From JBBPYC01 sp038200275 (lineage in GTDB: Bacteria; Pseudomonadota; Gammaproteobacteria; Burkholderiales; Burkholderiaceae_C): DNA of 64,000 nt. The notes beneath the pieces were generated by a model. That model saw only the letters and a program-made list of their open reading frames with translations. It did no database searches and was not told where the DNA came from. The stretch's first letter is position 1; every line of letters starts with the position of its first letter. Of this stretch, positions 28,811 to 36,525 are shown piece after piece. The DNA lies in NCBI GenBank assembly GCA_038200275.1, contig JBBPYC010000086.1:39895-103894 (forward strand), given 5' to 3'. A program made the translations under genes and the position numbers.

Positions 28811-30073
28811 TCACCCCACCACCCCCGCGCGCGCCAGCATCGCATGCAGCAGCACGTTGCAGCCTGCGGCCAGATGCTCGGGCTTGGCATCCTCGATCTC
28901 GTTGTGCGAGATGCCGTCCTTGCAGGGCACGAAGATCATTGCCGTTGGCGCCACGCGCGCCACGTGGACCGCGTCGTGGCCCGCGCCGCTCACGATGTCC
29001 TGATGCGGCAGGCCGGCGCGTTCGGCGCCCTCGCGCACCGCGCCGACCAGCCGCTCATCGAAGCGCGCCGGCGGGAAATAGACGGTCTGCTCGATGGCGA
29101 CTTTCAGGCCGCTGCCGTGCCGGCCGTCGTTCACCGCCGAGCAGGCGGCGCGAATCGCTGCGTCCATGCGGTCCAGCCCCACATCGTCGGCGTGCCGAAA
29201 GTCCACGGTGAAGGTGACCCGGCCTGGAATGACGTTGCGCGAGTTGGGGTGCACCTGCACATAACCGACGGTGCCGCGGCCGTTGGGCTGCTCGGCCATC
29301 GCGATCTTGTGTACTTTCTGCATCAGCAGCGTGGCCGCCTGCAATGCGTCGCGGCGCAAGGCCATCGGGGTCGGGCCGGCGTGCGCTTCCTGACCGGTCA
29401 CGACCACGTCGTACCAGCGCTGGCCGAGGGCACCCGTGACGACGCCGAGCGGAATGCCGGCATCTTCGAGCACTGGGCCTTGCTCGATGTGCGCTTCGAA
29501 ATACGCGCCGAAGGCCGGCGCGCCGTCGGCCACGGCAGCGGGCGTCTTGCCGGCTTGGCCGATTCGGTCCAGCGCGGCGGCCACCGTGATGCCTTCGCGG
29601 TCGGTGGCATCGAGTGCATGCTGCAAGCTGAACGCACCGGCGTACACGCCCGAACCCATCATCACGGGTACGAAGCGCGAGCCTTCCTCATTGGTCCAGA
29701 CGCAGACTTCGAGCGGGGCTTCGGTCTGCACGCCGGCATCGTTCAAGGTGCGCAGCACCTCCACGCCGGCCAGCACGCCGTAGTTGCCATCGAACTTGCC
29801 GCCGGTGGGCTGGGTGTCGAGGTGGCTGCCGGTGGCGACTGCGGGCAGGTCCGGGTTGCGGCCGGCGCGGCGTGCGAACAGGTTACCGATGGCGTCGACC
29901 CGCACACTGCAGCCAGCGGCCTCGGCCCATTGGGTGAACAGCGCACGGCCCTGGCCATCAAGCTCGGTCAACGCAAGTCGGCAGACACCGCCTTTATCAG
30001 TGGCACCGATCTGTGCGAGGGTCATCAGCGCCTCCCAAAGGCGATTTGAATCAATCGTGAGTGACTTGTTCAT
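28811..30073 (-). CDS. hydantoinase/carbamoylase-family amidase (M20)
   Basis: Zinc-dependent hydrolase of N-carbamoyl compounds, such as N-carbamoyl-L-amino acids, allantoate or N-carbamoyl-beta-alanine. 420 residues. Metal-ligand motifs: GSHLDTQPTGGKFDGNYGVLAG, WTNEEGSRF, EAHIEQGPVLEDAGIPLGVV and near the end SGAGHDAVHVARV and GISHNEIED. The dimerisation/lid domain lies between. The start at 30073 (MNKSLTIDSNRLW) matches the family. It is co-directional with the upstream class III aminotransferase (123-base gap), which would fit release of an omega- or beta-amino acid followed by transamination. The exact substrate is not determined. Confidence 0.88.
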   Translation of the reverse strand: MNKSLTIDSNRLWEALMTLAQIGATDKGGVCRLALTELDGQGRALFTQWAEAAGCSVRVDAIGNLFARRAGRNPDLPAVATGSHLDTQPTGGKFDGNYGVLAGVEVLRTLNDAGVQTEAPLEVCVWTNEEGSRFVPVMMGSGVYAGAFSLQHALDATDREGITVAAALDRIGQAGKTPAAVADGAPAFGAYFEAHIEQGPVLEDAGIPLGVVTGALGQRWYDVVVTGQEAHAGPTPMALRRDALQAATLLMQKVHKIAMAEQPNGRGTVGYVQVHPNSRNVIPGRVTFTVDFRHADDVGLDRMDAAIRAACSAVNDGRHGSGLKVAIEQTVYFPPARFDERLVGAVREGAERAGLPHQDIVSGAGHDAVHVARVAPTAMIFVPCKDGISHNEIEDAKPEHLAAGCNVLLHAMLARAGVVG

Positions 30074-30196
30074 GGTGTTTGGGTGTCGTTTGGGTGTCGT
30101 GCAACACCGCGTCCAGGGTGCTTGTGAATGGATCGACGTGGCCATCAAAGAGCGGTTTCGGCGGCTCCAACGACCGGTCTTCTCTGAAGCAGGCGC

Positions 30197-31597
30197 TCAC
30201 GCGGCTGCGGCGCTTTCAACTTCCGTCTCGAAGCGCTGCAAGCTGCGATCGAAGCGGGCGAACAATTCGTCGACCTGCGCGGTCGTGATGATCAGCGGTG
30301 GGCAAAACGCGATCGTGTCGCCCAGCGCACGAACGATCAGGCCTTCTTCCAGCGCGATCTCGACCAGCCGCGCACCCGCCTTGCGCGCCGGCTCGAATGC
30401 GACGCGCTGCTGCGGGTCGGCTGCCAGTTCAATTCCGCCGATCAACCCCACGCCCCGTGCCTGCGTGACGAAAGGCCGTCCGCTGAACTCGCGCAAATGC
30501 TGCTGAAAATTGGGCGCGATGCGCTGCACGTGTTCAATGATTTTCTCGTCCTCATAGATCTGCAGCGTTTCCAGCGCGACCGCGCAACTGACCGGGTGAC
30601 CCGAGTAGGTGTAGCCGTGGCCGAACACGCCGATCTCGCCGCTGGCCATCGCAACGGCGGCATGCACGCGGTCGGAAATCAGCACGGCCGAGATCGGCAC
30701 GTAGCCTGAGGACAGCGCCTTGGCCGATGTCAGGATGTCGGGCCGTAAGCCGAACGTGGTGGAGCCCCAGACCTCGCCGGTACGGCCCCAGCCGCAGATG
30801 ACTTCGTCGGCGATCAGCAGCACGTCGTGACGTTGCAGCACGGCCTGAATCTTCTCGAAGTAGCTGGCCGGTGGCACCAGCACGCCACCGGCGCCGATTA
30901 CCGGCTCGGCTATGAAGGCGCCCACGGTGTCCGGGCCTTCCTGCTGGATGCGCTGCTCAAGCTCGTCGGCGAGACGGGTTGCGAAGTCGTCCTCGGTTTC
31001 ACCCGGCTGCGCGTAGCGGTGATGGTGCGGACATTCGACGTGCAGGATGCGGTCGAGCGGCAGATCGAAGCCGCGGTGATTGGTCGGCAGACCGCTCAGA
31101 CTGGCCGCTGCCACCGTGACGCCGTGGTAGCCGTTCTTGCGCGCGATGATCTTTTTCTTCTTGGGTTTTCCGATCGCGTTGTGGTAGTACCAGACCAGCT
31201 TCACAGCCGTGTCGTTGGCCTCAGAGCCCGAGTTGGCAAACAGCACTTTCGACATCGGCACCGGTGCGACCGACAGCAGTTTCTCAGCCAGCGCGATCGC
31301 AGCCGGATTGGTGCGGCCGGTGAAGGTGTGATAGCTCGGCAGCGTGTTCAACGCGCGGCTGCCGGCAGCGGCGAGCCGCGCGTTGCTGAAGCCGAGCGAG
31401 GCGCACCACAGGCCCGACATCGCTTCCAGATAGCGCCGGCCGCGGTCGTCTTCCACATAAATGCCGTCGCCGCGCACGATCACCAGCGGATCACTCTGTG
31501 GGTGCGTGGCCAGGTTCGTGAAGGGATGCATGTGCGAGGCGATGTCTTGCGCCTTGTGGGCGCTGTGCACAGCGGTGTCGGATTCGAGAACGTTCAT
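30197..31597 (-). CDS. class III aminotransferase
   Basis: PLP-dependent omega-transaminase. 466 residues. Landmarks: MSGLWCASLGFSN, FANSGSEANDTAVKLVWYY, the KKKKIIARKNGYHGVTVAAAS block, FIAEPVIGAGGVLVPP, the PLP Asp in LLIADEVICGWGRTG and the Schiff-base Lys in LTSAKALSSGYVPISAV. It is distinct in sequence from the aminotransferase at 24888 and resembles enzymes annotated for diamines, GABA or beta-alanine with pyruvate as acceptor. Being upstream of an M20 amidase on the same strand suggests a small catabolic unit. Confidence 0.88.
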   Translation of the reverse strand: MNVLESDTAVHSAHKAQDIASHMHPFTNLATHPQSDPLVIVRGDGIYVEDDRGRRYLEAMSGLWCASLGFSNARLAAAGSRALNTLPSYHTFTGRTNPAAIALAEKLLSVAPVPMSKVLFANSGSEANDTAVKLVWYYHNAIGKPKKKKIIARKNGYHGVTVAAASLSGLPTNHRGFDLPLDRILHVECPHHHRYAQPGETEDDFATRLADELEQRIQQEGPDTVGAFIAEPVIGAGGVLVPPASYFEKIQAVLQRHDVLLIADEVICGWGRTGEVWGSTTFGLRPDILTSAKALSSGYVPISAVLISDRVHAAVAMASGEIGVFGHGYTYSGHPVSCAVALETLQIYEDEKIIEHVQRIAPNFQQHLREFSGRPFVTQARGVGLIGGIELAADPQQRVAFEPARKAGARLVEIALEEGLIVRALGDTIAFCPPLIITTAQVDELFARFDRSLQRFETEVESAAAA

Positions 31598-31936
31598 GGT
31601 GATGGGCTTATAGGGAAAGGGGTCGGCCTCGATGTTGCAGTCCCGATCGGCTTGCGGCCCGGGCTAGCCAAGTTGAGCAAGCTCTGTTCGCCCTGAACAA
31701 TCGGGTCATTATTGACGGCGGCGTGCGCTCATTCACGCGCAATTTATTCTGCGCAACGCACCCAAGTTATCCACTCCGCCAAATCACACGCCAGTGCAGT
31801 CTTGTCGATTCATTTGAACTCCGCCGACAAGTGCAAACAGATGCCAGGCACCCCCGCCCAAGTTCGTTCCGGTGCAAACATTGGTCTGAACCGGTTGATC
31901 ATTGCGGGTAGCCAATAGATTTCTCCGGCTGCAGGA
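31598..31936. other. 339-base intergenic region, no gene recognised
   Basis: Separates the class II aldolase gene from the downstream aminotransferase, both on the reverse strand. It is less GC-rich than its surroundings. Around 31724-31754 there are short overlapping inverted words (GCGTG/CACGC and GCGCA/TGCGC), too short to call an operator. It probably contains the promoter of the aminotransferase-amidase pair. Confidence 0.4.
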
Positions 31937-32728
31937 TCAGTCGCGGAACGAAGTCTCCGGCACCGGCTCCAGCCGCTGCAGCAGCGCTTTCCATTCGCGC
32001 GCGTTCGGGTCCCCGCCCGGTGTCATGCGCTTGCTGTCGCCGCTCTCATACTGCTTCGCGGTCAGCTCGCAGGTCTCGGGCGACAAGATATGGACCGGCT
32101 GGCCGCTGGCTTGAATGGCCATCTGCACTTTGCAGGCACGCTCCAGATTCAGCATCAGGATCACGGCTTCAGAAATCGTGCGGCCGAGCGTCATCAGCCC
32201 GTGGTTGCGCAGCACCATCACCTTGGCCGTCGGGCCCAGGTCGGCCACCAGTCGTTCGCGTTCGTCAAGATTCAGCGCGATGCCTTCGTAGTCGTGATAA
32301 ACCACACGGTTGTGGAACTGCAGCGCCCATTGGTTGCACGGTTGCAGGCCATCTTCCAGCGACGACACCGCCACACCGGCCACCGTGTGGGTGTGCAACA
32401 CGCAGGCCGCATCGTGGCGTGCCGCATGCACCGCGCTGTGGATCGTGAAGCCGGCCGGATTCACGTCGTAGGGCGAGTTACCCAGTATCTTGCCGTTCAG
32501 ATCGATCTTCACGAGCGACGATGCGGTGATGTCGCGGTAGAGCATGCCGAATGGATTGATGAGGAACTGGTCTTCGGTGTCTGGCACGCGCGCCGAGATG
32601 TGCGTGTAGATGCCGTCGTCCAGACCGAAATAGGCGATCAGGCGATAGGCGGCCGCCAAGTCTTCGCGCACAGCGCGCTCGGCCGATCCGGTGCGGTTGG
32701 TGGTGGGATGGATGGATACGACAGACAT
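31937..32728 (-). CDS. class II aldolase/adducin family protein
   Basis: 263 residues with the metal-binding His motif VLHTHTVAGVAVS, the early catalytic-face segment GIYTHISARVPDTEDQFLINPFG and LRNHGLMTLG. The family includes fuculose- and ribulose-phosphate aldolases/epimerases and many uncharacterised decarboxylase-like proteins. The start MSVVSIHPTTNRTG at 32728 is preferred to a longer frame opening at 33163 that overlaps the divergent cupin. No neighbouring sugar kinase is present, so the substrate is unknown. Confidence 0.83.
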   Translation of the reverse strand: MSVVSIHPTTNRTGSAERAVREDLAAAYRLIAYFGLDDGIYTHISARVPDTEDQFLINPFGMLYRDITASSLVKIDLNGKILGNSPYDVNPAGFTIHSAVHAARHDAACVLHTHTVAGVAVSSLEDGLQPCNQWALQFHNRVVYHDYEGIALNLDERERLVADLGPTAKVMVLRNHGLMTLGRTISEAVILMLNLERACKVQMAIQASGQPVHILSPETCELTAKQYESGDSKRMTPGGDPNAREWKALLQRLEPVPETSFRD

Positions 32729-32902
32729 GATGGGTAAGCCATGAGGGTTGATCGGTGTGCGACGCGCCCGCTGAAGCGTCATGCATAAGCGGAACGGCTC
32801 TGGTTGCTGATGGTGCTTGGCAAATTGTCGGCAGTCAACAGGGTGCGCGTTACGCGATGATGCGCTACAACTTGCCGGTGCGGCGTCGAGCTGCGAGAGA
32901 GA

Positions 32903-33196
32903 ATGGAGAGCATGGACAGACCGCAAGCAATCCCCACCGTGCAGATCGACAGCGAGCGCGTGAAAGTCACCGAATGGCGCTTCGCGCCGAACGCTGAAAC
33001 CGGCTGGCACCGCCACGGCATGGACTACGTGGTGGTGCCGATGACGACCGGCACTTTGCTGCTGGAGACGCCGCAGGGCGAGGTGCGTGCGCCGTTGACG
33101 GTGGGGGTGTCGTATGCGCGGCTCACCGGCGTCGAGCACAACGTGGTGAATGCCAATGACCACGAATTCGTGTTCGTGGAAATCGAGTTGAAGTAG
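32903..33196 (+). CDS. small cupin-domain protein
   Basis: 97 residues forming a single cupin barrel. The first metal-binding motif is GWHRHGMDYVVVP (His-x-His); the second is reduced to EHNVVNANDHEFVFVEIE. Such stand-alone cupins bind metals and may be sensors, isomerases or detoxifying enzymes. Two ATGs are possible (32903 and 32912). It is divergent from the class II aldolase gene and its stop lies 38 bases from that of the convergent E1 gene. No function assigned. Confidence 0.75.
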   Translation: MESMDRPQAIPTVQIDSERVKVTEWRFAPNAETGWHRHGMDYVVVPMTTGTLLLETPQGEVRAPLTVGVSYARLTGVEHNVVNANDHEFVFVEIELK

Positions 33197-33234
33197 GCCG
33201 TCCTGCAGCCCGACCTCAGGCGCGGTCTGCGGGG

Positions 33235-35904
33235 CTACCCGAGCGCGCGCTTTGCCGCATTGGCGATCGCGCTCGCATCGACCCCGAAGAACGTCCGCAG
33301 CGCAGCACGCGTGTCGCTGCGGCCGAAGCCGTCGGTGCCCAGCGTCAGATAGGGTCGGCCATGCGGCAGGAATGCGCGGATGCTCTCCGGCACGGCGCGC
33401 ACGTAATCGGTGGCCGCGATCACGGGGCCGTTTGTGTCTGCAAGTTGCTGTGCGATGAACGGTTGGCTGACCGGTTCATCGCCGGCCAGCAGCGCGCCTT
33501 GCCAACGGGCGCCGTCGCGCGCGAGTTCGCTCCAGCTGGTAACGCTGAACACCGTGACATCGACGCCGTCATCGGTCAGCAAATGCGCGGCCTTGACGAC
33601 TTCGGTCAGGATGGCGCCGGAGCCCAGCAACGTCACCGCTCGTTTTTTAGACGAAATCGGGTTGGGGCGCACATCCTGATTGCGTTTCCAGCCATCAAAA
33701 CGATAGCAACCCTGCAGCACGTCGGCATGCGCGCCAGTGGGTAGATCGGGCTGTGCGTAGTTCTCATTCATCAACGTGACGTAGTAGAAAACGTCCTGCT
33801 GCTCCACCATCATTTCGCGGATGCCGGCATCGATGATGACCGCCATCTCACCCGCGAACGCCGGGTCGTAGGCCTTGCAGTTCGGAATGGTGGCGGCGAT
33901 CAGGTGGCTGGTGCCGTCCTGGTGCTGCAGACCCTCGCCGCTCAGCGTGGTGCGGCCCGCCGTGGCGCCCAGCAGGAAGCCGCGCGGGCGCTGGTCGGCG
34001 GCCGCCCAGATCTGGTCGCCGACCCGCTGAAAGCCAAACATCGAGTAGTAGATGTAGAACGGCAGCATCGCCAGGCCGTGCACGCTGTAGCTGGTGGCCG
34101 CGGCCGTCCAGCTCGCGATCGCGCCGGCCTCCGAGATGCCTTCTTCGAGGATCTGGCCGTCGGTGGCTTCGCGGTAGCTCAGGATCGAGCCGATGTCCTC
34201 CGGCGCATAGCGCTGGCCCACGCTGGAGTAGATGCCGACCTGCTTGAACAGGTTCGCCATGCCGAAGGTGCGGGCTTCGTCGGCGACGATCGGCACGATG
34301 CGCGGGCCCAAGGTCTTGTCCTTCATCAGATTGCCTAGCAGCCGCACGAATGCCATCGTCGTGCTCATCTCTTTGCCATCGGCGGCCAGTGCGAACTGCG
34401 CATAGTTCGCCACGTCCAGCTTGGCGACGACTGCGCAATCGGTCTCGCGCCGCGGCATGGAGCCGCCAAGCGCGGCGCGGTGCTCACGCAGGTAGCGCAT
34501 TTCGGGCGCGTCGTCGGCGGGCTTGAAGAATTCGAGCCGCTTGGCCTGCTCGTCGGACAGCGGCAGGTTGAAGCGGTTGCGAAACTCGATCAGGTCGGTC
34601 TCATCGAGCTTCTTCTGCGAATGCGTGGTCATGCGGCCCTGGCCGGATGCGCCCATGCCGTAGCCTTTTTTGGTGTGGGCGAGGATCACGGTCGGCTGGC
34701 CGGGATGGGCGGCAGCGGCCGCATAGGCCGCGTGAATTTTCACGAGGTCGTGCCCGCCGCGCTTCAACCGGTCGATCTGTTCGTCCGTCATGCCTTGTGC
34801 GAGTTGCGCGAGCTCGGCGTTCTGGCCAAAGAAGGTATCGCGGTTGAAGCGGCCGTCTTTTGCTGCAAAGGTCTGCATCTGGCCGTCGACCGTGTCGGCG
34901 AACGCGCGCAGCAATGCACCATTTGTGTCGCGCGCGAAGAGGCCATCCCAATCGCTGCCCCAAACCAGCTTGATCACGTTCCAGCCGGCGCCGGCGAACA
35001 GTTTTTCGAGCTCGTCGATGATGCGGCCGTTGCCACGCACCGGGCCGTCGAGCCGCTGCAGGTTGCAATTGACGACCCAGACCAGGTTGTCGAGCTTTTC
35101 GCGTGCGGCCAGGGTCAGCGCGCTCATCGATTCGGGCTCGTCCATCTCGCCGTCGCCGAACACGCCCCAGACTTTTCTACCCGTGCAGTTCAGCAGGTTG
35201 CGATGCGTCAGGTAGCGCATGAAGCGCGCGTGATAGATCGAGCTGATCGGCCCAATGCCCATCGAGCCGGTCGGGAACTGCCAGAAATCGGGCATCAGGT
35301 AGGGATGCGGATAGCTCGAGAGACCACGCGCGCCGTGTAGCGGCGCCGTCAGTTCCTGCCGGTAATGCTTGAGGTCCGCTTCGCTCAAGCGCCCTTCGAG
35401 GAAAGCGCGCGCGTACACGCCCGGCGCGCTATGCGGCTGAAAGAAGACGAGGTCGCCGCCGTGCGACTCGCACCTTGCATGGAAGAAGTGATTGAAGCCA
35501 GCTTCGAACAGATCGGCCGCGCTTGCGTAGCTTGCGATGTGGCCGCCGAGTTCGCTCGATCCGCCCATCTCCGCGTGGTTGGCACGCGCCACGATGGCCA
35601 GTGCGTTCCAGCGCATCAGTGAAGCGAGCCGCTCCTCGATGGCCAGGTCGCCGGGGAACGCAGGCTGCTGATCGACGGCGATGGTGTTGAAGTACGGCGT
35701 GGCGAGTTCGGGCTGCCAGCCGATGCGCCGCGTGCGCGCCAAGCGGGCCAGCTCGTCGAGCATCCAGCGCGCGCGGTCGGGGCCTTGGGCATCGATCAGG
35801 TCGGCGAAGGCAGAGCGCCACTCGGCGGTCTCGGTCGGGTCGCCATCGGCCTGCGGGGTGATTGCATTCACGGCCAATGCCGGAAGATCGGTTCTTGCGT
35901 TCAT
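33235..35904 (-). CDS. homodimeric 2-oxoacid dehydrogenase E1 (MdeB-like)
   Basis: Thiamine-diphosphate enzyme that decarboxylates a 2-oxoacid. 889 residues, the AceE-like single-chain architecture. The TPP motif runs from GDGEMDE (250-256) to NCNLQ (279-283), followed by RLDGPVRGNGRIIDELE. No lipoyl or E2 gene accompanies it. Its isolation from aceF/lpd and its position next to an Lrp-type regulator resemble the mdeR-mdeB arrangement of Pseudomonas, where the enzyme handles 2-oxobutyrate from methionine breakdown. This is an inference from context; no methionine gamma-lyase (mdeA) is visible here. The start is the ATG at 35904. Confidence 0.85.
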   Translation of the reverse strand: MNARTDLPALAVNAITPQADGDPTETAEWRSAFADLIDAQGPDRARWMLDELARLARTRRIGWQPELATPYFNTIAVDQQPAFPGDLAIEERLASLMRWNALAIVARANHAEMGGSSELGGHIASYASAADLFEAGFNHFFHARCESHGGDLVFFQPHSAPGVYARAFLEGRLSEADLKHYRQELTAPLHGARGLSSYPHPYLMPDFWQFPTGSMGIGPISSIYHARFMRYLTHRNLLNCTGRKVWGVFGDGEMDEPESMSALTLAAREKLDNLVWVVNCNLQRLDGPVRGNGRIIDELEKLFAGAGWNVIKLVWGSDWDGLFARDTNGALLRAFADTVDGQMQTFAAKDGRFNRDTFFGQNAELAQLAQGMTDEQIDRLKRGGHDLVKIHAAYAAAAAHPGQPTVILAHTKKGYGMGASGQGRMTTHSQKKLDETDLIEFRNRFNLPLSDEQAKRLEFFKPADDAPEMRYLREHRAALGGSMPRRETDCAVVAKLDVANYAQFALAADGKEMSTTMAFVRLLGNLMKDKTLGPRIVPIVADEARTFGMANLFKQVGIYSSVGQRYAPEDIGSILSYREATDGQILEEGISEAGAIASWTAAATSYSVHGLAMLPFYIYYSMFGFQRVGDQIWAAADQRPRGFLLGATAGRTTLSGEGLQHQDGTSHLIAATIPNCKAYDPAFAGEMAVIIDAGIREMMVEQQDVFYYVTLMNENYAQPDLPTGAHADVLQGCYRFDGWKRNQDVRPNPISSKKRAVTLLGSGAILTEVVKAAHLLTDDGVDVTVFSVTSWSELARDGARWQGALLAGDEPVSQPFIAQQLADTNGPVIAATDYVRAVPESIRAFLPHGRPYLTLGTDGFGRSDTRAALRTFFGVDASAIANAAKRALG

Positions 35905-36011
35905 AGCCCAGAACTTTACGCTTGCGCGTGCAGAATGTGCTTCCGAATCGAGCGCGTCCGATGCGAGTCTGCGGCAGGGACTGCTAGCGCTTTCTCTATC
36001 CACGGAATTTT

Positions 36012-36498
36012 ATGCTGCTGGACACCACCGATCTGCGCATCCTGGCTGAGCTGCAGCACGGATGGTGCGCTGTCGAACGTCGAACTGGCCCGCCGCGTGC
36101 ACCTGTCGCCGTCGCCGTGCCTGGCCCGCGTGAAAGCACTGCAGGCCGCGGGCGTGATCGCGCGCCATGTCGCTCTGCTGGACGCCGCTGCACTCGGCCT
36201 TGGCCTCAATGTGTTCATCTCGATCAGCTTGAAGGCGCAGAACAAGGCTTCGCTGGCCGAGTTCGAAGCGCGCATCGCCGAGCACGACGAGGTGATGGAG
36301 TGCTACCTGATGACGGGCGACAGCGACTATCTGGTGCGCGTGGTGGTGGCCGACATCGGTGCGCTCGAGAAATTCATCCTCGAGCAGCTCACGCCAATCC
36401 CCGGCATCGAGAAAATCCGCTCGAGCTTTGCGCTCAAGCAGGTGCGCTACAAGACCGCGCTGCCGCTGCCAGGGCACCGCACACTGCGTAATGAATGA
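36012..36498 (+). pseudogene. Lrp/AsnC-family regulator with a frameshift
   Basis: From 36012 the frame reads MLLDTTDLRILAELQH, a normal Lrp N-terminus, then loses homology. From 36061, in the next frame, it continues DGALSNVELARRVHLSPSPCLARVKALQAAGVI (the helix-turn-helix) through a complete ligand-binding domain (VFISISLK, DEVMECYLMTGDSDYLVRVV, LTPIPGIEKIRSSFALKQVRYKTALPL). Removing one G at 36060/36061 restores a single gene of about 160 codons. Either a true disruption or a sequence error. It is divergent from the MdeB-like E1 gene, its likely target. Confidence 0.85.
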
Positions 36499-36525
36499 AT
36501 CGATGAAGCATGCAGTCTGTACCAG

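Noticed and set aside
31712..31918. 68-codon forward frame in the gap after the aminotransferase gene
   Set aside because: No start context, no homology and a composition expected for non-coding DNA.
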